From: Hymenobacter gelipurpurascens
GTDB lineage: Bacteria > Bacteroidota > Bacteroidia > Cytophagales > Hymenobacteraceae
Assembly (NCBI RefSeq): GCF_900187375.1
Contig: NZ_FYEW01000002.1
Location: 868,001-932,000 of the forward strand
Length of the DNA stretch: 64,000 nt
Direction of reading: 5' to 3'
Under the pieces are notes generated by a model. The model was not told where the DNA came from, searched no databases, and worked only from the letters and a program-made list of their open reading frames with translations. Below are positions 50,130-58,707 of this stretch, piece by piece. Positions within the stretch are counted from its first letter, which is position 1. Each line of letters begins with the position of its first letter. A program made the position numbers and the translations under genes.

Positions 50130-50495
50130 ATGGAAGTCTATCGTGAAATCCTGCCCCAAAGCTATCTGCTGATCTTAACGGACTCTGAGCCGAAAGACCT
50201 GACGCCCCTGTCCTACGCCCTGCGGCTGGCCAGCCGTAGCGGCAAATCCAACATCTGGATTGATTGCAGCCACGTAACGAAGATGCCTTTCTCGGTGCTG
50301 CGGGTGCTGGTCCGCTACTACCGCCGTCTGCTGGCGCGCAATGTATCCTTGGTGTTATGCCACGTAGGCGATGCCGCGCATCAGCAAATGGCCAAGCTGG
50401 CTACCGCAGACCGTCCGCCAGTAATGCCCTCTTTGCTGGATGCGGAGCAGTACTGCAAGTCGCCACACCGGATTCTGCACCGCACGGCCGCCTAG
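50130..50495 (+). CDS. STAS-domain-like small protein
   Basis: 121 aa from MEVYREILPQSYLLILTD (ATG at 50130); the TTG ORF starting at 50100 is longer by ten residues. The sequence alternates beta strands and amphipathic helices like an anti-sigma antagonist STAS domain (SNIWIDCSHVTKMPFSVLRV resembles the strand-helix with phosphorylation site; the Ser/Thr is at the expected place). No other domain. Function unknown, since neighbours do not include an anti-sigma factor. The stop TAG is embedded in GCCTAGGCCAG, so the motif again supplies a stop codon. Confidence 0.65.
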   Translation: MEVYREILPQSYLLILTDSEPKDLTPLSYALRLASRSGKSNIWIDCSHVTKMPFSVLRVLVRYYRRLLARNVSLVLCHVGDAAHQQMAKLATADRPPVMPSLLDAEQYCKSPHRILHRTAA

Positions 50496-50507
50496 GCCAG
50501 TAGGCTG

Positions 50508-51197
50508 CTACAGCAGCCCAGCCAACCCGCTAATGGTGAGAGCCACCACGGCCGTATTGAACCCAAACGACAGTAGCCCGTGCACCAGCACCACCCGCCG
50601 GATAAGGCGGTCCGATACGCCCACATCAGCCGTCTGGGCGGTCATGCCGATAGTAAAGGAGAAGTAGGCAAAGTCGAGGTAGTCGGGCTCCGGGTCGTTG
50701 CCCGGAAACTCTAGGCCACCTTCCCGGCGGCTGGCATCGGTATCATAGAATAAGTGGGCGTAGCGTAGCGTAAATAGCGTGTGCACCAGCAGCCAGGCCG
50801 TGAGCACGCCCAACACGCCTGTAACTACATGCGGCAACAGCAGGGCATCGTGGGCCTTTCGCATGGAAGAAAGTAGCAGAACCACCGCTACCAAACTCAC
50901 GCCGGAAAGCAACAGCACGAAGCCAAACGAAAGCACGCGGCCGGGGTCTTCGCGGGTGGCAATGCGACGGATGTGGCCTACGTTAGCGGTCAGGATAATG
51001 GCCCAGGTGATGAGCAGCGTGCTGACGGCAAACCCGTCCCAGGCCGTGAGCAACCGCATGAGCGTAGGCCAGGCATCGGGCGTCAGGAGGTACAGGCCCA
51101 GCGCCGGCAACACCCCGATAGACAGGCGCTTCCAGGTTGATAACAAGGCTAGGCGGTGAAGCCCCGCAGCATGCGGGACAGGAGCAGAAGTGGCCAT
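50508..51197 (-). CDS. DUF1345 membrane protein
   Basis: 229 aa from MATSAPVPHAAG (ATG at 51197). Five or more hydrophobic helices (SIGVLPALGLYLLTP, LLITWAIILTANVG, GFVLLLSGVSLVAVVLLLS, VVTGVLGVLTAWLLVHTLFT, LLSFGFNTAVVALTISGL). The conserved YAHLFY and DFAYFSFTIGMTAQTADVG are DUF1345 signatures. Inner-membrane protein of unknown function; DUF1345 members resemble ion-channel-like subunits but no activity is established. Divergent from the nicotinate phosphoribosyltransferase gene, with only 56 bp between the starts. An ATG at 51242 would give a longer form. Confidence 0.82.
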   Translation of the reverse strand: MATSAPVPHAAGLHRLALLSTWKRLSIGVLPALGLYLLTPDAWPTLMRLLTAWDGFAVSTLLITWAIILTANVGHIRRIATREDPGRVLSFGFVLLLSGVSLVAVVLLLSSMRKAHDALLLPHVVTGVLGVLTAWLLVHTLFTLRYAHLFYDTDASRREGGLEFPGNDPEPDYLDFAYFSFTIGMTAQTADVGVSDRLIRRVVLVHGLLSFGFNTAVVALTISGLAGLL

Positions 51198-51253
51198 AGC
51201 ATCGACGGAATGAAATATTCTGCGTAAGCTACGGCGTCTCAACTGTTGCGCAC

Positions 51254-52741
51254 ATGAATTCTGCTCCGCTTTCCGGCCTCTACGCTCCTTCGCTTAGCCT
51301 CCTCACCGATCTTTACCAGGTTACCATGGCCTACGGCTACTGGCAGCAGGGCATGCAGGACCGCGAGGCCGTGTTTCACCTCTACTTCCGCCGCCCACCC
51401 TTTGATGGCGGCTACGCCGTGTGCGCCGGACTGGCCTACGCCGCCGACTGGCTCGAAAATCTGCGTTTTTCTGAAGACGACCTCACGTATCTCGGTAGCC
51501 TAAAAAGTACGAAAGGCGCCGCCATGTTCCCGCAGGAGTTCCTCGACTACCTGCGCGACCTGAAGTTCACTTGCGACATGGATGCCATTGCCGAAGGCAC
51601 TGTGGTTTTTGCCAATGAGCCCCTGATTCGGGTGCAAGGCCCGCTGCTACAGGCGCAGCTCGTGGAAACGGCCTTGCTCACGCTCGTCAACTTCCAGACG
51701 TTGGTAGCCACCAAAGCCGCCCGCATCCGGGAGGCCGCCGGCTCCGACACGGTGCTGGAGTTTGGTTTGCGCCGCGCGCAGGGCTTTGATGGAGGCCTAT
51801 CGGCTAGTCGTGCTGCCTATTTGGGTGGGGTTGATGCTACTTCAAACGTGCTGGCGGGGCAGCGCTTTAACATTCCGGTGAAAGGCACCCACGCCCACAG
51901 CTGGGTCATGGCGTTTGACGATGAGCCCGAAGCCTTTGCCGCTTATGCCAAGGCCTTCCCCGATGACTCCGTATTTCTGGTGGATACCTACGACACGCTG
52001 GAAGGGGTGCGCCACGCCATTAAAGTAGCCCGCGAAATGCGCGCCAACGGCCACGAGCTGAGCGGCATCCGCCTCGATTCCGGCGACCTGGCCTACCTCA
52101 GCCGCGAGGCCCGTGCCCTGCTCAATGAGGCCGGCTTCCCCAACGTCCGCATTGTGGCCAGCAACGACCTCGAGGAAAACCTCATCACCAGCCTTAAGTC
52201 GCAAGGTGCCAAAATCGATACCTGGGGCATCGGCACGCAACTCGTAACCGCCTACGACCAGCCGGCCTTAGGCGGAGTGTATAAAATGGCCGCCCTGCGC
52301 AAACCCGACGATTCCGGCTGGGACTTCACTATTAAGCTCTCGGAGCAGCTGGCCAAAACCAGCATCCCCGGCATCCTGCAGGTGCGCCGCTACGAAACCG
52401 ATAAAGGCCAGCCCCGCGCCGATATGCTCTACAACACCGCCGAGCCACTTCCAGAAAATTTAATCCTAGTAGATCCGCTGGATGCCACCCGCCGCCGCCC
52501 CGTGCGCCCTGATGCTGCGTACCGGGAGCTGCTAGAACCCATCTTCCGCCGCGGAAAGCTCGTGCATGCGTTGCCTACCCTAGAAGAAAGCCGCAAGCGC
52601 GCCCACCGCGAAGTCCTCAGCCTCGACCCCAGTATCCGCCGCTTCCTCAACCCACACACGTATCCCGTAGGCCTAGAGGAAACACTCAACACCTTCCGCA
52701 CCAACCTGATTCTGGAGAAAAGGCCGCTACGGCTGGCGTAG
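51254..52741 (+). CDS. pncB: Nicotinate phosphoribosyltransferase
   Basis: 495 aa. Converts nicotinate, PRPP and ATP to nicotinate mononucleotide, the entry step of NAD salvage. SLLTDLYQVTMAYGYWQQGM is the N-terminal signature. LEFGLRRAQGFDG is the PRPP/nicotinate region, KGTHAHSWVMAFDDE holds the conserved His, and RLDSGDLAYLSREAR and GIGTQLVTAY complete the type II barrel. The longer C-terminus (about 440-495) is Arg-rich. No other NAD genes are adjacent. A perfect-stem terminator starts 2 bp after the stop. Confidence 0.95.
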   Translation: MNSAPLSGLYAPSLSLLTDLYQVTMAYGYWQQGMQDREAVFHLYFRRPPFDGGYAVCAGLAYAADWLENLRFSEDDLTYLGSLKSTKGAAMFPQEFLDYLRDLKFTCDMDAIAEGTVVFANEPLIRVQGPLLQAQLVETALLTLVNFQTLVATKAARIREAAGSDTVLEFGLRRAQGFDGGLSASRAAYLGGVDATSNVLAGQRFNIPVKGTHAHSWVMAFDDEPEAFAAYAKAFPDDSVFLVDTYDTLEGVRHAIKVAREMRANGHELSGIRLDSGDLAYLSREARALLNEAGFPNVRIVASNDLEENLITSLKSQGAKIDTWGIGTQLVTAYDQPALGGVYKMAALRKPDDSGWDFTIKLSEQLAKTSIPGILQVRRYETDKGQPRADMLYNTAEPLPENLILVDPLDATRRRPVRPDAAYRELLEPIFRRGKLVHALPTLEESRKRAHREVLSLDPSIRRFLNPHTYPVGLEETLNTFRTNLILEKRPLRLA

Positions 52742-52742
52742 G

Positions 52743-52782
52743 AAAGCAAAGGAGGACCTAATGTTAGGTCCTCCTTTGCTTT
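52743..52782. terminator. Perfect hairpin between pncB and DUF4240 gene
   Basis: 18-bp perfect stem (52743-52760 and 52765-52782) with ATGT loop. Bidirectional. Confidence 0.88.
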
Positions 52783-52793
52783 GAATTAAGATG

Positions 52794-53321
52794 CTACCCA
52801 AACTTCTTCCAAAGCTTGGGTAGCATCTTTGGCAACTGACTTTCAGTCCAGTCTTCGCCTTTCGTGACCGAGCCCGAATCGTAATCTAGGCCACGGGCAG
52901 CAGCCACTTCTCTGGGAAAGCTATCGTCTTCCTCTTTCTTGCCCGTTTGCTTTTTGAAGGCACATGTGGCGACGTACAATAACTCTTCAAAGTCTTGGTA
53001 CGGAGCCTCTAGCACAGCAGCAAGCGTATCGGGCTTATCAATTGCAGCTCTGAATACTTCATCCCCTTGCCCAACCAGCCAGCAGCGGAAGTACAGATAC
53101 GTGTCGTCGGAGACGTAGCCATCTATAATTTTTTGAGCAGCCATGATGCCGAAGTCATCAGCTTCTATCAACAACTCACATAGAATACACTCGAAATCGA
53201 TAATCTCCTCCGGCCCAAATATTTGTAGGCTGCTGATCAGTTTCTTCTCTTGAAGAGCTTGGTCGCCATTCGAAGCTTTTTTGGCGGAATCTATTAGCTG
53301 CCAGAACTCTTTTTTATCCAT
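52794..53321 (-). CDS. DUF4240 protein
   Basis: 175 aa from MDKKEFWQLIDSAKK (ATG at 53321). The N-terminal FWQLIDSAKK, the LYFRCWLVGQGDEVF centre and the C-terminal helix pattern match DUF4240, a family often met with nucleases, toxins and immunity-type loci but of unknown function. The gene is clearly less GC-rich than its neighbours (many AA/TT codons), which points to acquisition by transfer. It has Glu/Asp-rich acidic character (about 20 Asp/Glu in the first 100 residues). No partner toxin or nuclease is adjacent. Confidence 0.75.
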   Translation of the reverse strand: MDKKEFWQLIDSAKKASNGDQALQEKKLISSLQIFGPEEIIDFECILCELLIEADDFGIMAAQKIIDGYVSDDTYLYFRCWLVGQGDEVFRAAIDKPDTLAAVLEAPYQDFEELLYVATCAFKKQTGKKEEDDSFPREVAAARGLDYDSGSVTKGEDWTESQLPKMLPKLWKKFG

Positions 53322-53411
53322 TTTCAATGTACTGCTAGTGTGGGGCTAAATACGGCATAACTCTGCACACTGCCAGCCAAAGGCTATACCTCCTATACCT
53401 GTAGCTGTAGT

Positions 53412-53419
53412 TACTTTTG
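53412..53419 (+). promoter_or_regulatory. Possible -7 box TACTTTTG of the HMA gene
   Basis: Exact TAnnTTTG 79 bp before the start codon. No TTTG at the -33 position, so weak. Confidence 0.3.
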
Positions 53420-53497
53420 CCCTGTGTTCGTTGTACTAGCTACTCAACCGCCGCAGACCGCTTTTATAGGCCACTGCGGCTCCAACTCTTACTGATC

Positions 53498-53713
53498 ATG
53501 TCAACCCTAAAATTCAAAACCAGCATCAACTGCGCCAACTGCGTGCGTGCCGTTACGCCCTTCCTCGATGCCGAAGCCAGCGTGGAGAAGTGGAACGTGG
53601 ATACCACTAGCGCCGAGAAGATTCTCACTGTAGAAGGCGAGAACCCCATTCCCGAACTGATTATGAAATCCGTGGCACAAGCCGGATTTGATATTGAGCC
53701 GGTGGCCGCGTAA
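53498..53713 (+). CDS. Heavy-metal-associated (HMA) domain protein
   Basis: 71 aa from MSTLKFKTSINCANCV (ATG at 53498). A ferredoxin-like HMA fold with the metal-binding CxxC as CANC at residues 12-15 and the typical VDTTSAEKILTVEGE central strand-loop. No membrane segment, so a soluble copper/heavy-metal chaperone or a regulator of a metal pump. No P-type ATPase or copper regulator lies in the window. The gene is short but has clear coding character and start. A 41-bp repeat-derived hairpin follows 23 bp later. Confidence 0.85.
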   Translation: MSTLKFKTSINCANCVRAVTPFLDAEASVEKWNVDTTSAEKILTVEGENPIPELIMKSVAQAGFDIEPVAA

Positions 53714-53736
53714 GGAGCAGAGAACTGCTTAAACTT

Positions 53737-53832
53737 AAAAAAGCCCGTCATGCTGAGCTTGCCGAAGCATCTCTACCGAACGATATGGCGTGGTAGAGAT
53801 GCTTCGGCAAGCTCAGCATGACGGGCTTTTTT
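53737..53832. repeat. 41-bp perfect inverted repeat, also a terminator
   Basis: Arms 53737-53777 and 53792-53832 with 14-base spacer, flanked by A6/T6 runs. It lies between convergent HMA and purM genes. The core CGTCATGCTGAGCTTGCCGA resembles widespread Bacteroidota intergenic repeats. Confidence 0.9.
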
Positions 53833-53848
53833 GCTCTCAGCAATAGGC

Positions 53849-54952
53849 CTAGCCTTCGTAGGCCAGTTCACCAGCACCTACGCGCAACATCACACCGGGC
53901 TCCTGGGTAATGCGGCCAGCTACCTGGGCCTGGTAGCCGTGGTTGCGCAGGGTTTCGGCTACGGCTTCGGCTTGCGCTTCATCCGTTACGAGAAGCATGC
54001 CGTTGCCCATGTTCCAGTATAGATAAGCCTCCGTCGGCGTGATGCCGGCCAGTTCGGCCAATTGCTGCATGGCGGGCAGCGGCTCGAAGAGGTTGGTCAG
54101 CTCAGCGCCTACCCCGTTTTTGAGGACGCGCTTGAAGTTGTCGGCAATGCCGCCGCCAGTGATGTGCGCGGCCGCGTGCAACGGTAGGCCCGCATCCAGC
54201 ACCGCTGCCACACCGGGCGAGAAGATGAGCGAAGGCGCTAGCATTACGTCACCCCAGGTCTGGCCCATTTCGGCGGCATCGGAGCCGGTGTAGGGGGCCG
54301 TGTGCCAGGCCTCGCCGAACGCTTTGGTGAGGGCACGACGGGCCAGAGAATACCCGTTGGAGCGGAAGGAAGGCGAACGAAGCGCCACCACAGCCTGCCC
54401 GGCCCGTACGTTGGCGCCGCTCAGAGGGCGCTCCAGGCTGGGGTGCAGCACACCCACGGCCGTAGAGCACCAGTTGAAGTTCATTTTGGCGCCGGGGTAG
54501 CCGCCGATGCGGTTGCCTAGCTCGGCAATTTCGCCGCCCGTCACGGCAATCTGGCTGAACTGCGCTGCGTCGTGCAGGCCGCGCATCAGCTCATCAACCA
54601 CCTCATAGTTGAGCGTGTTCACATCGATGATGTTCGACAGATTGGTAGGGATGAAGCCCGCCACTACTAAGTCGTCGGCCACCATGGCAATCAGGTCGTA
54701 GCCCAGAGTGTCGTAGCGGTCTGTGCGTTCTGCAACCTCGATTTTGGTGCCGATACCATCCGAGCCAATGCCCAGCCGCTCCGCGCCAAACCGAATTTCA
54801 TTGGAGAAGCCGCCCGCTAAGTCCTGTGCTGGCTCGCCGGGTTTGCCGGCGCGGGTCGAGAAGGTTTTCTGCGCCCAGTTGTAGGCATTTTTGGAGGCCG
54901 CGTTGCCTTCTTCAATGGAATAGCCAGCAGTTTCTTTGAGGTCGGATGACAT
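53849..54952 (-). CDS. purM: Phosphoribosylformylglycinamidine cyclo-ligase
   Basis: 367 aa from MSSDLKETAGYSIEEG (ATG at 54952); an upstream start at 54976 adds eight residues. PurM (AIR synthetase) closes the imidazole ring in purine synthesis using ATP. FGAERLGIGSDGIGTKIEV holds the Gly-rich ATP segment, with GVLHPS, HITGGGIADN and the C-terminal VMLRVG as family blocks. Last gene of the purine operon in this window, 152 bp after purF. That gap carries a 37-bp perfect inverted repeat. The stop TAG is inside a GGCCTAG motif. Confidence 0.96.
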   Translation of the reverse strand: MSSDLKETAGYSIEEGNAASKNAYNWAQKTFSTRAGKPGEPAQDLAGGFSNEIRFGAERLGIGSDGIGTKIEVAERTDRYDTLGYDLIAMVADDLVVAGFIPTNLSNIIDVNTLNYEVVDELMRGLHDAAQFSQIAVTGGEIAELGNRIGGYPGAKMNFNWCSTAVGVLHPSLERPLSGANVRAGQAVVALRSPSFRSNGYSLARRALTKAFGEAWHTAPYTGSDAAEMGQTWGDVMLAPSLIFSPGVAAVLDAGLPLHAAAHITGGGIADNFKRVLKNGVGAELTNLFEPLPAMQQLAELAGITPTEAYLYWNMGNGMLLVTDEAQAEAVAETLRNHGYQAQVAGRITQEPGVMLRVGAGELAYEG

Positions 54953-54980
54953 GCGTCGTCGGGTTTCTGTATGCATTTAA

Positions 54981-55075
54981 CGTCATGTCGAGCTTGTCGA
55001 GACATCTCGCGTGCTGACGTAGGATTACTGTGGCAATATCAGCACGCGAGATGTCTCGACAAGCTCGACATGACG
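54981..55075. repeat. 37-bp perfect inverted repeat between purF and purM
   Basis: Arms 54981-55017 (CGTCATGTCGAGCTTGTCGA...) and 55039-55075 with 21-base spacer. Related to the repeat at 53737-53832 (shared CGTCATG.TGAGCTTG). It lies inside an operon, so it may tune or terminate part of the transcript. Confidence 0.9.
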
Positions 55076-55103
55076 GGCTGTTGCTATTGCAGTCAGTGGT
55101 TGG

Positions 55104-56615
55104 TTAATGTTCTGTTGGCTCGGGAGCTTTGGCACTGACGGAGGTGGCTGGCGTGTGCGCGTCGCTTTTCTTGTCGTGGCGGTGGCTCTGACGCTCCTCC
55201 TGAATATGGCGCAAATACTTGGTCACGTCGCCGGTGGGGTACTTGCCGGTGAAGCAGGCGAAGCAGCTGCCGCCGTGGCCTTTGTCCTCTGCAAACAGCT
55301 CCTGTAGGTCCTCAATCGACTGATAGATAACCTTGTCGGCCTCAATGTATTTGCAAATTTCCTCCTCGGTGTAGTTGGCCGCAATCAGCTCGGTGCTCAT
55401 GGCCATATCAATACCATAGATGCAGGGCGCAATGATGGGCGGCGCGCTGCTGATGAAATACACCTCGGCGGCCCCAGCCTCGCGCAGGATGCGCACAATA
55501 CGCCGTGAGGTGGTACCGCGCACAATGCTGTCATCGACTACGGCAATCTTTTTGCCCTCCACAAACTCCCGGATGGGGTTCAGCTTCTTCTTCACGATGT
55601 CTTCGCGGCCCGCCTGGCTGCTCACAATGAAGGAGCGGCCCATGTGGTTATTCTTGACCATGGCGCGGCGGTAAGGCACGCCAATGGCCTCCGCCAGGCC
55701 AGAGGCCGAGAAGTAGCCAGACGATGGCACATCAATCACCATATCCGGCTGAATACCCGACTCGATAACCTTGCGCGCCAGCATCTTGCCTAAGCGCACC
55801 CGCTCCCGAGCCACCAGGCGGCCGTGGATAGTGGAATCCTCCCGAGCAAAGTAGATGTGCTCGAACACGCAAAACGCCTTGGGCAGGGCGTACGGGTTCT
55901 TGTAGTGCACCTTGAAGTCCTTATCAATAAATACCGCTTGCCCGGGGCCTACGTTCTTGATGAACTCGAAGCCTAGGTAATCGAAACAAGTGCTTTCGGA
56001 GGCGAAGGCGTAGATGGGACCCTTCTCGGTTTCGCGGCGGCCTAGCACCAAGGGGCGGATACCCAATGGGTCGTTGAAGGCCAGCAGGCCGTGCCCGGCA
56101 ATGACGGTAATAGTGGCGTAGGCCCCTTTCACCAGCTCCTGGGTCGTTTCAACGGCATCGAAGATGTCGACTACCGAGAGGGCATCGAGGTTCTTCAGGC
56201 GCAGCTCCGAGGCGAAGGTGTACATGATCAGCTCCAAGTCGTTGCTGGTTTTGGGCAGCACGTGGTACTTCTCATGCAGGCGTTTAGCAGCCGAGCGGAA
56301 GTTGATGACGTTACCGTTGTGCACCATGGCCAGCCCGAAGGGGTAGCTGGTAGTGAACGGCTGGGCCAGCTCGGCATCATTGGAGCCTTGGGTGGTGTAG
56401 CGGGCGTGGCCGATGCCAATATTGCCCTTCAGCTTCTTGAGCTCCTTCTTGCGAAACACATCGGAAATCAGACCGTTGCCTTTGCAGAGATGAAAATTAT
56501 CGTCGAAGGTGGCTATGCCGGCCGCATCCTGGCCACGGTGCTGGAGCGCCGTCAGACCAAATACGATGTCGTGGGCGACGTCATCGGGGCCGTAAAAACC
56601 TACTATTCCGCACAT
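55104..56615 (-). CDS. purF: Amidophosphoribosyltransferase
   Basis: 503 aa from MCGIVGFYGPDDVAHD (ATG at 56615); the track-like upstream extension lacks family character. PurF makes phosphoribosylamine from PRPP and glutamine. Cys2 becomes the N-terminal Ntn nucleophile after Met removal; there is no propeptide. GIGHARYTTQGSNDAELAQP is the glutaminase part, and DDSIVRGTTSRRIV (about 370) is the PRPP loop. The C-terminal Cys-rich part (GSCFACFTGKYPTGD, EICKYI) resembles Fe-S or oxygen-sensing forms, though only a few Cys are seen. Upstream gene purN is 105 bp away. Confidence 0.95.
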   Translation of the reverse strand: MCGIVGFYGPDDVAHDIVFGLTALQHRGQDAAGIATFDDNFHLCKGNGLISDVFRKKELKKLKGNIGIGHARYTTQGSNDAELAQPFTTSYPFGLAMVHNGNVINFRSAAKRLHEKYHVLPKTSNDLELIMYTFASELRLKNLDALSVVDIFDAVETTQELVKGAYATITVIAGHGLLAFNDPLGIRPLVLGRRETEKGPIYAFASESTCFDYLGFEFIKNVGPGQAVFIDKDFKVHYKNPYALPKAFCVFEHIYFAREDSTIHGRLVARERVRLGKMLARKVIESGIQPDMVIDVPSSGYFSASGLAEAIGVPYRRAMVKNNHMGRSFIVSSQAGREDIVKKKLNPIREFVEGKKIAVVDDSIVRGTTSRRIVRILREAGAAEVYFISSAPPIIAPCIYGIDMAMSTELIAANYTEEEICKYIEADKVIYQSIEDLQELFAEDKGHGGSCFACFTGKYPTGDVTKYLRHIQEERQSHRHDKKSDAHTPATSVSAKAPEPTEH

Positions 56616-56720
56616 GGGAAGTATCGAGAAGTGGTAGTGAGCAGTAAGGCCCGCTACCGGGGTGGTGAGTGTAACCCCAACGAAGCACAAGGCCCCGGTG
56701 AGTTGACGAGGATAAGTGGC

Positions 56721-57434
56721 CTAGCCCGCAGCTACATCTCCTCGCGAAGAAGAACCAGCAGAAACAGGCAGCAGAGGATCGGAGGTGGTTGCTAAAACGG
56801 CGGCCGCAGCTACCGTTTCGGGGTGATGTGGCAGCTCGCCTCGAATGAAGCGGGCTAGTGTGTCGGCGTATAGAAAGTGCTCCACGGCCAGGCCGCGACG
56901 CTCTACTTCTGCTAGGGTGTCAGCGCCCTGCAAGTCAACGCAATGCTGCGCCAGAACAGGGCCGGTATCCAGGCCCTCATCAACCAAGTGAACCGTTATT
57001 TTGGTTTCCGGCAACTGATTTTCAAAGGCCCACTCATAGGCGTGCAGACCCTGGTGCTGATGGGTGTCGGCAGGATGAATGTTGATAATGCGCCCCGCAA
57101 ACGCCCGAATAAACGTGGGCGACAGGATACGCATGTAGCCGGCCAGCACCACGTAGTCGGGCTGGTAGCGGTTCAGCACCTCCACAACCTCCGCATCGTA
57201 CTCGGCTCTTTTGCGGCCTTGGCTGTTGAGGCTAGCCGTGGGGCACCCTAGGCCAGCCGCCGTTTCTAGGCCAGGTGCATCGGGCTTGTTGCTGAAGACC
57301 ACGGCTATTTCGGCTAGCTCATGCAACACGCCAAACTGCACAGCGTGTACCAGGGCCACCATGTTGGAGCCCCGGCCCGACAATAAGATTGCCAGGCGCT
57401 GCTTACGGATGCTATGTTTACCAGTTTCCTGCAA
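56721..57434 (-). CDS. purN: Phosphoribosylglycinamide formyltransferase
   Basis: 237 aa from MQETGKHSIRKQRLAILLSG. GAR transformylase uses 10-formyl-THF. LLSGRGSN (about 17-24) is the N-terminal loop, the substrate loop is INIHPADTHQHQG with Asn and His in place, and TVHLVDEGLDTGP carries the catalytic Asp. The usual HPSLLP..(P)G is replaced by HPADTHQHQG, a variant worth noting. The last 35 residues are an extra Ala/Ser-rich tail. The start overlaps the end of purD by 17 bp, so the two are coupled. The stop is inside a GGCCTAG motif. Confidence 0.93.
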   Translation of the reverse strand: MQETGKHSIRKQRLAILLSGRGSNMVALVHAVQFGVLHELAEIAVVFSNKPDAPGLETAAGLGCPTASLNSQGRKRAEYDAEVVEVLNRYQPDYVVLAGYMRILSPTFIRAFAGRIINIHPADTHQHQGLHAYEWAFENQLPETKITVHLVDEGLDTGPVLAQHCVDLQGADTLAEVERRGLAVEHFLYADTLARFIRGELPHHPETVAAAAVLATTSDPLLPVSAGSSSRGDVAAG

Positions 57435-58707
57435 GGCTAGGTTCCGGCCGCTGGCCGATATCGGTACGGATGTATATATCCTTGAATTTAACTCTTTCTA
57501 CCTCCCGATACACATGATTTACAGCATCTTCCAGCTCATCACCATGGCCTACGAGTACCATTACCCGGCCGCCGCTGGTCACCAACTGCCCGTCGTCGTG
57601 GCGGCGAGTAGCGCCGTGGAAGGCCAGAATGCTAGGGTGCAACTGATCTAGGCCAGTAATTGGAAAGCCGGTGGGGAAGTTAGCGGCTGGGTAGCCTCCC
57701 GAAGCCAGAACCACGCCCACATAATACCCGCGGCGCTGCCGCACCACCGTTTGCTGTAGCCGGCCATCCAGCGTTGCTTCAATGAGCTCCAGTAAGCTGC
57801 TTTCCAGGGCGGGCAGCAATACTTCCGCCTCAGGGTCGCCGAGGCGGACGTTGTATTCCAACAGCTTCGGGCCCTGGGGCGTGAGCATGATGCCGAAGTA
57901 CAGGAAGCCCTTAAAGTCGAACTGCTCGTTTTGTAGGCCACGTAGGGTAGGATCTACGATGCTGGTGCGAATGGCGGCCAAGATATTATCGTCGCAGAAC
58001 GGCACGGGGCAATAAGCGCCCATGCCACCGGTGTTAGGGCCTTTGTCGCCGGCCAGCAGCTGCTTATGGTCCTGAGAAGGCGCCAGCAGCCGCACGCGGT
58101 TGCCATCCGTCACGCCGATGATGCTGATTTCGGGGCCGGTCAGTTTTTCTTCCAGCAGGAAGCTAAACCAGCCGGTGTGCTGCTGTTGCAAATCATCCAG
58201 CGCGGCCTGTGCTTCCTCTATGGAGGAGCACACATATACGCCTTTGCCAGCCGCCAAGCCATCAAACTTCACCACTACCTGTCCGTCCAGCTCGGTGGCT
58301 TTAGCGCGGGCTTCGTCCAGCTTGTCGCTCCGGTATTTCCACGACATGGCCGTGGCTACCCCGTGCCGGCGCATAAAGTCCTTCGACCACACCTTGGAGC
58401 TTTCCAGCATAGCCCCCGCCCTACCCGGACCAAACACCCGGATATCGGAACCAGCGAAATGGTCCACTACGCCCGCCGCTAGCGGAGCTTCCGGCCCGAC
58501 CACAATCAGCTTTACGCCGTTGGCTTCACAAAAGCCTTGAACGGCCGGAAAGTCGGTAGCGCTGATTTCGGGGTGACTGTTGGGGATGCCGGCGTTGCCG
58601 GGCAACACGTGCACGGTGGCGCCGTCGCGGGTTAGCTTCCACGCCATAGCGTGTTCACGGGCCCCGCCGCCGAGGAGTACGATCGTTTTATTCGAAGAAC
58701 TAGTCAT
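57418..58707 (-). CDS. purD: Phosphoribosylamine--glycine ligase
   Basis: 429 aa from MTSSSNKTIVLLGGGAREH. ATP-grasp enzyme joining PRA and glycine. VGPEAPLAAGVVDHF, the ATP-grasp loop KFDGLAAGKGVYV and the conserved PNTGGMGAYCPVPF are visible, with YNVRLGDPEAEVLLP supplying metal ligands. The start is eight bases inside the end of the GNAT gene upstream, and its end overlaps purN by 17 bp. So GNAT-purD-purN is one overlapping block of the operon. Confidence 0.96.
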   Translation of the reverse strand: MTSSSNKTIVLLGGGAREHAMAWKLTRDGATVHVLPGNAGIPNSHPEISATDFPAVQGFCEANGVKLIVVGPEAPLAAGVVDHFAGSDIRVFGPGRAGAMLESSKVWSKDFMRRHGVATAMSWKYRSDKLDEARAKATELDGQVVVKFDGLAAGKGVYVCSSIEEAQAALDDLQQQHTGWFSFLLEEKLTGPEISIIGVTDGNRVRLLAPSQDHKQLLAGDKGPNTGGMGAYCPVPFCDDNILAAIRTSIVDPTLRGLQNEQFDFKGFLYFGIMLTPQGPKLLEYNVRLGDPEAEVLLPALESSLLELIEATLDGRLQQTVVRQRRGYYVGVVLASGGYPAANFPTGFPITGLDQLHPSILAFHGATRRHDDGQLVTSGGRVMVLVGHGDELEDAVNHVYREVERVKFKDIYIRTDIGQRPEPSLAGNW

